A DNA stretch of 64,000 nucleotides from Marsupella aquatica. Taxonomy: Eukaryota; Marchantiophyta. The position numbers and the translations under genes were made by a program. The DNA lies in contig OZ316899.1 in NCBI GenBank assembly GCA_973895155.1, forward strand, positions 11,718,001 to 11,782,000, written 5' to 3'. Of the stretch, positions 19,698 through 30,976 are shown one piece after another (position 1 is the stretch's first letter; each line of letters starts with the position of its first letter). The notes beneath the pieces are model-generated. The model was given only the letters and a program-made list of their open reading frames with translations, did no database searches and was not told the DNA's origin.

Positions 19698-20357
19698 GTG
19701 ATGTCTGATGTCATGCACCGCATACTTGACAACAGATGGTGCACTATGTCTGCACACGTATATGACCATTTCTATCGAGGCTTATGCACAATCTTTGTCT
19801 GTGAGCTAGTTTCAGAAGACAGCAAGTCATTGCAAACTGCATGGAAGGTCATGAGGAGGGTATGTGAAGAACATGGGCTGAAGAATGTGCAGTTATGTGG
19901 ATTTATGGCTGATAATGCTGCTGCTGGGTGGAATGCGATCCGCAATGAATTTTGGGATGGAAAGGTAAATTCCCATAGAGAGAGGTCTGATGCATTTCAC
20001 TGGGCCCAATCAGTACAAAGAATGCAGAAGCACATTGTCCCAAGTAAGAGATTCAAGCATAAAGAATTGTTGGATTCACTTCGGCACGCCGGTAATATAG
20101 TTCTTGCCTATCAAGTTTTTGAGAAGCTGAAAACGTGGTGGAATGAGGGCAATGCGCTACCAGGAAAAGCAAAGGAGCTCACCACGTGGATGTCTTGGTG
20201 GATTGTTTGGTTTTCTCAGTGGGGGAACTTTTTGAGACTCGTAAGTGTCTTAACGCTTTCCCTCTCTATGCATGATATCCGTCAACACGTCGGATCTCGG
20301 CAAAGCTCTCCAAGATACGCTCTGATACACCTATTTTGTGTGTTGCCTAGAACATAA
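19698..20357 (+). CDS. Catalytic-core exon of the MULE-B transposase
   Basis: An open frame of about 180 useful codons. MHRILDNRWCTMSAHVYDHF leads to FVCELVSEDSKSLQTAWKV, then LCGFMADNAAAGWNAIRNEF (second DDE Asp), RERSDAFHWAQSVQ, and a Trp-rich TWMSWWIVWFSQWGNF before the donor GTAAGT near 20241. The residues after that point are intronic. The first catalytic Asp should lie in the shifted frame just upstream. Confidence 0.65.
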   Translation: MMSDVMHRILDNRWCTMSAHVYDHFYRGLCTIFVCELVSEDSKSLQTAWKVMRRVCEEHGLKNVQLCGFMADNAAAGWNAIRNEFWDGKVNSHRERSDAFHWAQSVQRMQKHIVPSKRFKHKELLDSLRHAGNIVLAYQVFEKLKTWWNEGNALPGKAKELTTWMSWWIVWFSQWGNFLRLVSVLTLSLSMHDIRQHVGSRQSSPRYALIHLFCVLPRT

Positions 20358-20740
20358 AAAATGATCAAAATTGATATGTTTTCTGGAACAATATTGCAAG
20401 AGATGGACAGAGAAAAGGCAGCACTCATGCCTAACCACAGCGGGGCAGAGTCGATACATGCATCTATGCGTAAATCCTCATCTAGTACAAAGGTTGGGTT
20501 AGTACAATCTTGTACCCTGGATGCATCTCGCGCGTTGAGCCAAAATGGAGCTTTGAAGAACTACAAACTCAGTGGGAGGAAAGGACGGGGATCGAGCTTG
20601 TTTGAAGTTCAACTTCGAGATGCTACTGCCGTTGGGAATGTAGAATCTTTCTTTCCAAAATTGAACACCGCTGTAACTCAACCACACTTGCGTGAGTTCT
20701 CTCCGCGGACCCACTTAGCGGAGATGTAGAAACGGTTCCG

Positions 20741-21331
20741 ATGAAATGCAAGAAGGCCACTGCTGGCCATCATGTTGTAGTAGAAGATTCCCATCGGCCT
20801 GACATTGTTTTGGTAACCAGTCCAAAGAAGAGGAAGTTCAGGGGGATTGCAAATAGGGACGCAAACTTGAAAAGCCAGGATGCTGAAGTTGTGGATCTAT
20901 CGTCCGATGGCTCTCATGGCTCGAGCGAACCAGATGTTGTCATTGTGGAAACCCAAAAGACGAGGTCAACCCCACGTCCGGAGCCCGTGAGAAGACGTGT
21001 TCAGGAAAGTGATTTGGTTCCAGGCATGTTCTTTTTGGCTCGCATCTCAACGATTGGTAAGAGTCCGGGTTGTCAAGGTGCATTCAAAGGCAAGGAACGG
21101 GGAGTATGTGCTCAATTTATCAGAGAAGCAGGACTAAAAGTAAGCGGATTAGGCATTGTCGATATCTGTTGGCTGGCTGGGAGTAAATTTAACGAACCAG
21201 GTGTTCCATATCTGTATTGGTTTTGCCCAAACAACCAGTGTTGCACAAAATCATCTTTGCCATTTATTACCGATGTTTTACCACCACTGCCTTCAAAGTT
21301 TCCTGTCTCTTGTGGAACTAATCTTACATAA
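20741..21331 (+). CDS. MULE-B region with SUMO-interacting-like motif and Cys-rich domain
   Basis: The 196-codon frame contains PDIVLVTSPKKRKFRG, then DAEVVDLSSDGSHGSSEPD, which fits a SUMO-interacting motif (hydrophobic core VVDL with adjoining Ser/Asp). It continues VPGMFFLARISTIGKSPGCQ and FCPNNQCC. MULE-A has IVDLGGSD and MULE-C has EVIDLTSNAELSENES, so the motif recurs across the family. Confidence 0.55.
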   Translation: MKCKKATAGHHVVVEDSHRPDIVLVTSPKKRKFRGIANRDANLKSQDAEVVDLSSDGSHGSSEPDVVIVETQKTRSTPRPEPVRRRVQESDLVPGMFFLARISTIGKSPGCQGAFKGKERGVCAQFIREAGLKVSGLGIVDICWLAGSKFNEPGVPYLYWFCPNNQCCTKSSLPFITDVLPPLPSKFPVSCGTNLT

Positions 21332-21674
21332 GAAGAGGTCCTGTACTTGCACAACAATGGAGTGGACGTCATTTTTGGTGAAGATGTTATGAATGAATTG
21401 GTGAGTGTTGGCGACATCATAATGGATTTGAACACATACCCTGAGCGGATAGATCCTACAATGCTTGATGAGCGTGGTACTCGACGTAATGGCCAGGCAA
21501 GGTGAAGGAGGTCAGACACCTCCAAGTATGCTGCCACACGTATCCGTAATGCTAAGACCGAGGCAATTGTGTGCACATCAATGAGGAGAATCAAAACAGG
21601 GAATACTACAGGCGTGAGGCTCATGGTGAGCAACACTTGCAGGGGTCGAACTTCAATACATTGCGTACAGATCT

Positions 21675-21875
21675 GTGTCTTCCCAACTAAGTTGCTCCTG
21701 CAAGGATTTCATGTACAGGGAGTCTATGGGAAGAGCCTACTTCCCGTGCAAGCACTTGTACTGGTGCTTTGCAAACATCTTGAAAAGGAATATCGACACG
21801 GATCAATGTGTTAACCAACCAATCTTGACTCTAACTGAGGTCAGCAACATTGTATCAAATGCGGGTATTGTTTGA
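21675..21875 (+). CDS. SWIM zinc finger at the MULE-B C-terminus
   Basis: LSCSCKDFMYRESMGRAYFP then CKHLYWCFANILKRN gives C-x-C-x(n)-C-x-H, the SWIM finger that follows the DDE domain in MULE and FAR1 proteins. The stop at 21873 lies inside the first unit of the downstream tandem repeat. Confidence 0.75.
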   Translation: MSSQLSCSCKDFMYRESMGRAYFPCKHLYWCFANILKRNIDTDQCVNQPILTLTEVSNIVSNAGIV

Positions 21876-22846
21876 TCTCGGCGACCTCCGCCGACATGAA
21901 CAGGTTTCCTTCCTCATTGTATCTTGGAGACCCTCGCCGATATTGTATTTCAGAGACCCTTGCCGATATTTACCAAATATCCTAATAGGGTCACCTGTTT
22001 TGGGCCTAGGGCTTAGGGTTTAGGAAAAATGACCATTTTATGTGACCGATATTATGTATCAACAGTTCCTATGAATGGATGAATGTGTTAACCAACCAAT
22101 CTTGACTCTGAGGTCGGCAACCTTGTATCAAATGTTGGTATTGTCTGATCTCGGCGACCTCCACCGACATGAACAGGTTTCCTTCCTCATTGTATCTTGG
22201 AGACCCTCGCCGACATTTACCAAATAGCCAAATAGGGTCACCTGTTTTGGGCCTAGGGTTTAGGGTTTAGAAAAAATGACCTTTTATGTGACCGATATTA
22301 TGTATCAACGGTTCCTATGAATGGATGAATGTATTAACCAACCAATCTTGACTCTGAGGTTGGCAACCTTGTATCAAATGCCGGTATTGTCTGATCTCGG
22401 TGACCTCCGCCGACATGAACAGGTTTCTTTCCTCATTGTATCTTGAAGACCCTCGCCGACATTGTATTTCGGAGACCCTTGTCGACATTGTATTTTGGAG
22501 ACCCTCATCGTCATTGTATTTTGGAGACCCTTGCCGACATTTACCAAACAGCTGAATAGGGTCATCTGTGTTGGGCCTAGGGTTTAGGGTTTAGGAAAAA
22601 TGACCAACCAATCTTGACTCTGAGGTTGGCAAACTTGTATCAAATGTCGGTATTGTCTGATCTGGGCGACCTCCGCCGACTTGAACAAGTTTCCTTCCTC
22701 ATTGTATCTTGGAGACCCTCGCCGACATTGTATTTTGGAGACCCTCGCCGACATTTACCAAACAGCCAAATAGGGTCACCTGTTTTGGGCCTAGGGTTTA
22801 GGGTTTAGGAAAAATGATCGTTTTATGTGACCGATATTATGTATCC
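21805..22846. repeat. Tandem array of four units of about 244-278 bp beginning inside the transposase end
   Basis: Units start near 21805, 22081, 22329 and 22600 with GTTAACCAACCAATCTTGAC or a variant. Each unit runs through GATCTCGGCGACCTCCGCCG, one to three GGAGACCCTCGCCGACATT-like words, TAGGGTCACCTGTTTTGGGC, a GGGTTTAGGGTTTAGG telomere-like stretch and a GACCGATATTATGTATC end. The first unit contains the last 20 or so codons of the SWIM exon, so a transposase 3' end was amplified. Confidence 0.85.
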
Positions 22847-22957
22847 GTTGTTCTGGTCGGTTTAGTGTTTAGGGTTTGCTATCGACAGGGTCACATTAGG
22901 AGGGTAGAGCATTGGCCCGCTCTCAGATTAGGCATGTTTCTTTGTTACAAACTTACT

Positions 22958-23620
22958 ATGGATTGCGGCGCAGGCGAACGTGAGCTTTTGATTGGTAGGA
23001 CACAACAAAAGCTTAGATTGGAATTGCGGACGCTTCTGGCTAGTAAGGAACAAGACCGTGCTTGCATTTGGAATCCTTGTTATCCCCTATGATGTCACCC
23101 TCTAGTGAGTAACTTGATTCCAGGGTTGCCTGATGATGTTGTGGAGTTGCACATCTGGCCCTGGATTTTGTCAATGCTCGAAGGTGTCGCAGTTTTGGAT
23201 CTAGTTCGGGATGGTCATCATCCAGTGAAGACTCTCTTCTTGACAGTGCGATTAGTTGCTCATATCAACAGGAAATGGAGACATTTGATAAAAAACTCCA
23301 TACTATGGGCTGCAATGACTACAGCTATAGCATTTTGTCGCATAAGATGGCCTACAGTGACCCCTTTGTTCTTTCAAGATTCAGTGAGAGCGTTCCCACC
23401 AATCGATGTTTGGAGTCGGTTGTCTGATAGTATCTTAAATGGAAGGATTGATTCTTGGTTGTTATGTGCTTCAGAGGAAGTGGACTTCTACCTCTCAATA
23501 TATGGTGTTGAGCAAGCGCGAGTAGAGTATTGGAAAAGGACTTGTGTTGATAACTGGTACATTGAACAGGTTCAAGAAAGACTTGATAATGGTGTTCTTG
23601 TTAATCCTGACAATTTTTAG
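22958..23620 (+). pseudogene. F-box-like protein, copy 1
   Basis: From the ATG at 22958 the frame reads MDCGAGERELLIGRTQQKLR and, after a TGA at 23090-23092, NLIPGLPDDVVELHIWPWIL, the LIPGLPDD start of plant F-box/Kelch proteins. INRKWRHLI and an IRWPTV/PPIDVW region follow, with no Kelch repeats. Copy 2 has YPLR where this copy has YPL-stop, so the TGA derives from CGA. An F-box would link a target to an SCF ubiquitin ligase. With no substrate domain visible, the role is unknown. Confidence 0.5.
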
Positions 23621-23789
23621 CGGCATCGACTAAGCACCAATGTGAAAGTTGTTTGCCCACATTGAATGCCATGTCAAATATCAGCCTGCATTAGATTGAT
23701 CTAGTGTCATCTCGTCATAATTTTAGCGTAATAGACCAATTAGAACAATTTTGTACAAAAAATTTTGAACAGTAAAAGTTTGGACGTTT

Positions 23790-24060
23790 TTTGAGCGGAA
23801 TCTTAGTGCGGTGTTCTCGTTATGTTAGTGACCTCTTCAACATACATAGCAATACACAATTGTCCTTCTCATGTTGGCGAGAGTCTCTGAGATGTGTCTT
23901 GGAGAGGTTGTTTACCATCACTTGTGTCCTTGTGAAGTCGGCCAGAGTCTCTGAGATAAGTCTACTATATTGTGTTGACAAATTGGCGGGCACAATCCGC
24001 AAAATCTCATAGACCCTCTCTGAGATGGATAACATATAAGAGACCCCGTAATATATCAAA
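23790..24060. repeat. Short dispersed GAGTCTCTGAGAT repeats between the two F-box-like genes
   Basis: Three GGCGAGAGTCTCTGAGATG- or GCCAGAGTCTCTGAGATAAG-like words (near 23876, 23940 and 24010) belong to the same sequence theme as the arrays at 21.8-22.8 and 25.1-25.7 kb. Confidence 0.5.
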
Positions 24061-24222
24061 TAGTCACATAATATTTAGACAATGTTTTTTTAGTTCATCT
24101 GCTCCTAGCAATAAAACCATAAGTTTTGGGCAAAATGTGTGAGGTCAATCATCCATATCACTATTCACTCTTTGGTTGCCTTATCATGGAGGTCTCCACT
24201 TGACACTATTCTCTTGTTCAAC

Positions 24223-24944
24223 ATGGAAGGATCCATTGCACAGAGGTGTTATCATGAGAAGTGCGCTGCACGGCTTGAGAAGTTAAGGACGACCATTACT
24301 GAGCTAAAATTGATAGCTCTTTCTGATAAGTTATCAATACGGAGTTATCCCGGGAGTTTTGGGGGGGAGCCTATGCGTTATCCATTGCGTAGTCAGGAAG
24401 CTCGAAAGCAGAGTCTCATCCCTGGCCTCCCGGATGATCTGACGGAGGGACACATTTGGCCTCTACTTCAAAATAGATTTGAATGTGCAAATGCTCATGG
24501 CAGAGATGATAATGCTACATTCAACGCAATCAACAACATGCATGTATTGTCAAGAGTTAGTAGGAGATTCCTAATGACTCACTCGAAGGGATAGGCAGCC
24601 ATGAAAGTGTTGCTGGACATTGTTGAAAACATATCTGAAAATCGACATTGGACTTGACACTCAACCGCGTCCACGTTTTGAGTCCTCTTGCATCAATTCC
24701 TCCTATTGATGCCCTTGCGATGATGTTACCTATATCATTGAAGTCTTGGGTGGCATATTATGTCTGGAGGACACAGAGATATGAGAGGGATCTGTATGAC
24801 AGTTTCTTTGACGAGGATGAGCTTGGAAGGGTCAAGCTATGGGTGGAGAACAGGCTACACACATTGTTGTGGTGTGATGATGTAGCGAGTTGGGAGAGCA
24901 ACAATCCCGATAGTGGGTACGGGCTTCATAGTGATGACATTTGA
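24223..24944 (+). pseudogene. F-box-like protein, copy 2
   Basis: Starts MEGSIAQRCYHEKCAARLEK and contains RKQSLIPGLPDDLTEGHIWP and VLSRVSRRFL, the F-box helix pattern. A TAG at 24592-24594 stands where copy 1 has TGG (WAAM in copy 1, stop-AAM here). The following part is in a shifted frame from about 24648: IPPIDALAMMLPISLKSWVA, then a charged DEDELGRVKLWVENR, again matching copy 1. The two genes are tandem, same-strand duplicates about 1.2 kb apart, and both are dead. Confidence 0.5.
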
Positions 24945-25127
24945 TCATTTAGGGTTTAGGTTGACCGCCATTGTTGGTTTAGGTTTAGTTTAGAAGAATT
25001 TATCCTCACCCCTGGTAGTTTTGGTTCAGATTTTGTAACATGGACAAATTTTGTACGAGTTTGTGATTAATAAATTACTTGACATTTGCACGACAAACAT
25101 GTTTGGCACAGTGTTTTTTCAATGTCG

Positions 25128-25670
25128 GCTACCTCGCTGACATGCAAACTCAGCTTGGGTCTTTGAGATGAATCTTGGTAAGATCTTGGCGGCCTTCTCC
25201 GAGATATACTGGCATACGTCAAATCGCTGGATGTACGCCAGATCGCCAATGTCGACCACCTTGTCGACATGCAAAACTCGGCGAGGGTCTCTGAGATGAA
25301 TCTTGGTCAGATCTTGGCGGCCTTCTCAGAGATATACTAGTGTACGTCAAATTGCTGGACGTACGTCAGATCGCCAATGTCGACCACCTCGCCGACATGC
25401 AAAACTCGACGAGGGTCTCTGAGATGAATCTTGGTCAGATCTCGGCGGCCTTCTCTGAGATATACTGGCGTACGTCAAATTGTTGGATGTACGTCAGATC
25501 GCCAATGTCGACCACCTCGCCGACATGCAAAACTTGGCGAGGGTCCGTGAGATGATTTCACGGCCAGATCTCTGCGGCCTTCTCTGAGATATGCTGGTGT
25601 ACGTCAAATTGCTGGACGTACGTCAGATCGCCAATGACATGCAAAACTTGGCGAGGGTCTCTGACACATT
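25128..25670. repeat. Tandem array of about four 125-bp units
   Basis: Each unit contains GGTCTCTGAGATGAATCTTGG, a GGCCTTCTCnGAGATATACTGG segment, GTACGTCAAATTGCTGGACG, TACGTCAGATCGCCAATG and CCGACATGCAAAACT followed by CGGCGAG. Arms such as CTCGCCGA and CGGCGAG, and GGACGTACGTC, are self-complementary. No gene is seen in 24.95-26.9 kb, apart from scattered relics of the same words to about 25.97 kb. Confidence 0.8.
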
Positions 25671-26908
25671 TTGTGGTTTTGGGCAGACAACTTAGTTTTG
25701 AGCACGCAGCTTAGTGAAGTTGGCGACCCTCGCCGAGATCTTTTCCCAACACAAAACAGCCAAGCGTAGCGTCTAACCCGCCAAGGAGAGACAATGTATG
25801 AAGTTTCCAAAACAATTATAGTAAAGATCAAGTTGGCGGTCTCGCTGACATTCTATTTTGGTTGCATTAATGTGTACGGAAAGGACATATTGGGTCTGCT
25901 TGAATGATTTTATGATGTTGGCAAGTTTGCCGACATATCCTTGCCAATGTCAGAGACCTTGCCCACATCCCCTCACTGTGGACCCTTCACTGATATCAGT
26001 GACTGATATCAGTTATCAGTCATTGATAATTGATGATGTTACCTATCTCTCCTATTGCCATGCTCTAAAAATAGGTAACAGCGACGGCCTATCTATGAAG
26101 TAGCACAGGATTGCACAATACAGTTGCCTAATATTACTTGCATCTTCCTCCATGCTCCATTCAACACTAGAAGAAACTGAGCTATTTTGAGTGTCATGCC
26201 AAAAGATTTGTCCTTACGTGGATTTTGGCTTAGGCGGCCATAAACTCTATTAGTATTGAGGTTTCGGGCAAGGAGGGATGTGCAAACGGTACTTTGTTCC
26301 CGTAACTTGACGCTAAACGCTCCTGAGTCTATTCTTGCATGCATCATAGGTATACTTTGTGTTCCACCGCTAGCACGTACCTTAAGTTGATAGTTGGATC
26401 GACCCCGGTGTAATATAGCAGTTATTCAAGATTACTGTGAAAACTTTAAAATTTAGGAATTTTTGAGATAAGTAGTGATTCAACTCAAGTTATCTATATT
26501 AATTAGGAGCATTAGAGTAGCTAAGCCATCCTCAAGTACATCCCTGTAGTCTACTAAAACTAGTTACTTTTAAAGCCACGTCAAATCGGGAGTCACAATA
26601 GTAGCTTATGCGCTAATGCGCTCAGACGCTTAAACGCAGCCCACCCTACCGGTAACTGAAAGTAGTCGTTGACAACAAGGAGGGAGGGGGAGAGCGACTT
26701 ACTAGACCACCTGCTTGCGACGAACACTTCCACTTCCCTGTTTTGATACCAAACGCCTTGACGACCATACGCTCATACGCAAAGATGCTTATGCGCTGTG
26801 GCCCTTATATGCTTATGCGCGATTACGCCAATATGCCCCGACGTTTTGCGACTTAGATTTCTGTGGCGATAGTGAATCAAACCTCAAGAACCATAGCTAC
26901 AACTTGTC

Positions 26909-28790
26909 ATGGAGGGCGTGGATGAGATGAGTTGTGACTTCCCCGTTCCTAGAGCTGTACCTGTGAAGTACCCTGCACTCGAGAGGGATTTGATGTTATT
27001 GGCTAATGCTCTAGAAGTTATGCACCTGGGAAAACTTCTATCTATTTTGTGGGCTTTGTATGCCCAACCTATTTGCACAAGTTTGCCGATGGATCACAGA
27101 TACCATAAAAATTTCAGGATACTGTAAGGGCGGATCCCAAGAAGTGGGACTTGGAGTTTGTTGCCGACGCTTTTAGTTGTCCCTCAAAAGGCTGTGGTTT
27201 ACAATCTGGAAAGAGTACTCTGTCGATCTGATGTTTGCTGGAACGAGAAATTCAAAAGCAGGATGGAAGCTTAATCAATGTATTGATTATACCTTCAAGA
27301 TCATCCTTGAGTTTCTGCTATCATCTATCAAAGCATGTTTTATAGCATCTGTCATGTTAATGCACTTGTCAGTTTTAAATGATTGTATATTTTGACAACA
27401 TCATTTTAGGGGCAAACAACTTTGGTTGTCGAGAAATATGTGCCCTGTCAGCCCTTCGTTGCTCGAGGGTGTCCACTGATGAGGTCTGGTATCAGGCAAG
27501 ATAAAAAGTTTCAAGCTGCAGGCTGCAAATAAGATCAGTCAAGCACTTCATTCCTCCAATAGTGCAATCCTTTTGACCTTCTCCTGTGGGAGTAAACAAT
27601 CCCCATACTAGTAGAGTTGACGGAGGTAAACTGGGAGGTGTGTAGGCCTTCCATTCTGTGCAGCATTGATTTGGCTAAGGATGGTGTGTCTCAGTAACAT
27701 TCCCCAATTAACTTCAGCAAGTCCTTTCCATGAAGTAACAAACGTGTTCGCCAAGGATACAGGTACCATATATGGTCGAGTGGAAGAAACATCAGAAGTT
27801 GGTCACCATGAAATTATGTCACCTGCCCCGGAACTTATGGATGAGGATATTAATCATAATATTGAGATTACACCTTACCATACCAATAGTAGTCCGACCG
27901 ACCACACTCCTCTTCTTGTTATTCTTGCCAGTGAACACAATCATCCAGAGAAATTGATTGATGATGGGAAGACTGTTTTTAACCAGGATATAGTAGACAG
28001 TTTGTCTAGAATGCTGACTTGTGATCCAGAAGAAATCCTCACTATTGTGGATAGACTAAGGACTGCTTTTGTTACTCAACCATCACCAACTTATAATTGT
28101 ATCACTCCATACAGTCCCACTTCCATTTATTCACCAACACAGAGTCCTATTCAACCAAATTATCCATCCATTGAAGGACAGCCAGAAGCCCTTGGGACTC
28201 CAGATCACCTTTCTCTGACAGACATCCAGAATCCCGACACTACTATGGGATGCCCAATGGATGAGAGATTACCACCGTTGGGAACAGATCTTCAACAAAT
28301 TGTGGACACTTCACCCCGACATTCAGTTGAGTATTACTTTAATCTTGTAGGTGAGATATGCAAGATGTTGGAGTGTGATCTTGATCATTTGATCAAGGTA
28401 TTAGATGAGGTTATGTATAGATTATCACATATTTCAAGCCATGACCAGCACTTGGAATACTGTGAAGATCTCGTCCACATGTTCACTCAGATGTTCGGCT
28501 GCAATACCAAGCAAGATTATTCTGCAATTCGCTATCATACCTCAGCATCAGGTTCTCCCATTTATTATTCTAGCCCTCCTTCTAGCCATTCACCTACCTC
28601 TCCTTATAGTCCTTCAAATCAACCAAACCAACTTTTTCCTAGTTTTCCAGAACATGAGATCACTCCTGTAGGTGAACATCTTGCCATTTCTTTCCTTTTG
28701 ACACTCTTCCACCCAGTCAAGACAAATCATGCCAGGTCAATTTTATCCCTACCCTGCATATTGATCCAAAAACCCCTTAGGAAAAATTAA
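26909..28790 (+). pseudogene. Family A gag-like gene, plus-strand copy
   Basis: N-terminal part at 26909: CDFPVPRAVPVKYPALERDL, then LEVMHLGKLLS. After frameshifts comes WDLEFVADAFSCPSKG, then YTFKIILEFLL near 27290. A long open frame at 27666-28790 has two related motifs, MLTCDPEEILTIVDRLRTA and MLECDLDHLIKVLDEVMYRL, each followed by a Pro/Ser-rich tract (TPYSPTSIYSPTQSP and SHSPTSPYSPS). Everything is matched by the inverted copy at 34.1-35.7 kb. The N-terminal part resembles the plant mobile-domain/putative plant transposon gag-like family. No pol is seen. Relic coding to about 29.19 kb may be its continuation. Confidence 0.55.
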
Positions 28791-29199
28791 ACAGTTTGCT
28801 GAGTTTGTTAGAGTCTCAGACCTTAGATCTCCTCCTATTTTAGAGTTGAATGTCTTTATATCTTGAAACTTCATTTGTTAGAGGTCACTCGCTTGGAGAT
28901 AGCAGAAATGGATGAGATCTGGACAGAAGCTGAGTATTTTTTCCCTGTTCTCGTTGTCATGATCCTCGTTGGACACATTGTATTGGAGAATGGAGATCTG
29001 GCTCTAGCTTATTTTGGGAATCTACTTGCTTATGTCTTGGAGTTCATCATTGTCTTCTTAAGACAAACCAAGAGGAGATTCCAGATGAATCACAAACCTT
29101 CTCCAGTCCAACCTGTGTCCTCCAACAATTTGTTACTCCAGTCACTGAGAAGCAGAGGATCTGGAATAATATTACTTCTCAGCGATTAACAGAGTATAC

Positions 29200-30840
29200 T
29201 CTGAAGTGGCGTGAACTCCTACCTAGAGTCACTTTACTTCTACCACTTGCCAGAGACTCTGAGATATTCATGGCCAAGTTTCCTCAAAACTACCATGCTA
29301 CTTGTTGCACTTACGACTTTGTTGGTATTTACATGCAAGCTAGCAAGGTAAATACCATGCTACATTGGAGGCTGCTTCCTATTCTGGATCTTGAACGATA
29401 GCGGAAGTCTTTACCTTTTTATCGGCATCATGTTCAAGACATGGATGTAATTTGAGAAGCTATACAGACAAATACTTTCATGAGAGTTCAGCAACCAGAT
29501 CAGATAGCATTACTCCAACAAGATTAGTTCTCCTATGATAATAGTAAAGATCAGCCGATCTCTGCAATTTTAGTTAAAGTAGTTAGAAAAGTCTCATACT
29601 TTTCTAGGAGATAGCTCTCCTAGAAACTTAGTAGAACTTACCCTGAAAATCTCAACTCAAACCTACATGTGGTTTGAAAGTTAAAAATATTTTAGTTTTA
29701 TTGTTTTTCGCTTACATGCGATAGCGCTAATGCGCTTATGCGCCCAACACTTAGAAACTTTTCTGGTTTCAGTTTTTTTAATCTTTTTAACACTTTCATC
29801 TATTTTATTGAGGGACTTAGACACCTAATAAAAGTCTCATATATTGCTAACATGAAGAATATACATCATAGACCGTTTCAGCAAAGTCTCACCTTTTAAT
29901 GACTTTTAGTTTAGAAATTAAAATTAGGACATAACCTCTATTTATTAGTTTTGCCACAATTTCCCTTTTATAATAGTTAACATTTGAAATATCTTTTAGT
30001 TAGTTTTACATTCCAGAAGTATTCATGTGAACCATAAGCACTTCTGTAGTACAATTTTGTTACTTTACTTTTACCCATGACCCTTGAGATAAGAAAGGGC
30101 ATGTCTTTTCATTACCTCTTTTCCCTTTTGTTCCTGCTAGCATATAAGTAGTAGTTCTCATGTCATTTCTTGTGTGAAGAAATTTCATGAGCGCTTAGTT
30201 GCAAGATTGCAACTTTGTTACCTCCATTTGTAGCAAGCACTCCATTGCATATGAGTACTTAATACAAAGGAATTCTTCCCCCTTCAAGTCTGAATGAATG
30301 AGAAATTTGGACCCTTGAAGTAAAATCATTATGAATATTAAATCTCTGGTATATGTGAAAATATATTCCTTGTTGGTGAAGTTTCACATATTCCTTAGTT
30401 CTTGATGCATAGTTGTTGGCATGACCTTGCTTGAGCATGATTGCTAAGAAGGATTACTTACCAATGACTTATGACTTCAAAATTGATGGTGATAGTGTCT
30501 CTTATTCGTGACACAGAGTACCAATTGGATACATAAGTGATTGATTACTAGTCTCCACTTAGTACCTTGGAAGGAAAAGTAGAGACATGTTGACGGCATT
30601 TTAGTGATCATCCTAGTATCGTAATCCTTTCCAAAAAAGTTTCTTACGGATATACCACCTAAATCATATCAAATCTTCAGTTATGTTGAGGAGTCACCTT
30701 GGTTGTTTCCTAGCTCCCTCACCATACTTCAAGATTTTCATTGTGTTTTGTTAATTATTTCCATTTGTTAATTTTAATTTCAATGTTAAGCAAACATTTA
30801 AAACTATGCCTTGCTGAGCAACCATAGTAAAATGCTCAAC
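29200..30840. other. AT-rich interval without recognisable genes
   Basis: I see no coding domain, tandem repeat or RNA gene here. A GCGCTTATGCGC-type word occurs at about 29.72 kb, as at 26.6 and 26.8 kb. Confidence 0.5.
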
Positions 30841-30975
30841 CTTGTGTTTTTGTTACTTAAGTCATTCATAAGTGCTAAATCATATAAAATCATTCCTTAC
30901 ATGTTCTTCCATGAGAACGAATATCGAGTTTTGGATCTTAAATGTTTATTTATGTCCCTAGTGTAATACTACACC
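30841..30975 (-). pseudogene. MULE-C C-terminal remnant
   Basis: This 135-bp block matches 5566-5697, which contains the final codons and 3' flank of MULE-A, in the same orientation. It ends abruptly at the edge of element B (TACTACAC joined to CCGGCTTAAG). Together with 36.77-37.68 kb it brackets a MULE on the minus strand. Confidence 0.6.
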
Positions 30976-30976
30976 C

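Larger units (their letters stand above)
16012..21875 (+). pseudogene. MULE-B: split Mutator-like transposase
   Basis: Parts in order: N-terminal DNA-binding region (16310-17041), an interrupting LTR-like insertion, a segment starting GTHSDIFGVKTHVNRV (19.38-19.70 kb), the catalytic core (19698-20240), an intron of about 20241-20350 (GTAAGT to CCTAG), a KLSGRKGRGSSLFEVQLRD segment, an EVVDLSSDGS motif with a Cys-rich domain (20741-21331), and the SWIM finger (21675-21875). The core has MADNAAAGWNAIRN and RERSDAFHW, the MULE second-Asp block. Frames break near 19690, 20727 and 21331. It shares every block with MULE-A and MULE-C, so these are one family of nuclear cut-and-paste transposases with a CSC-CKH SWIM finger. 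Confidence 0.7.

Noticed and set aside
21805-22846. Interstitial telomere
   Set aside because: Only two TTTAGGG units occur per array repeat, embedded in longer unrelated sequence, so it is telo-box-like rather than a telomere array.
25128-25670. CRISPR-like array
   Set aside because: The whole unit of about 125 bp is repeated without unique spacers, in a eukaryotic, transposon-rich context.
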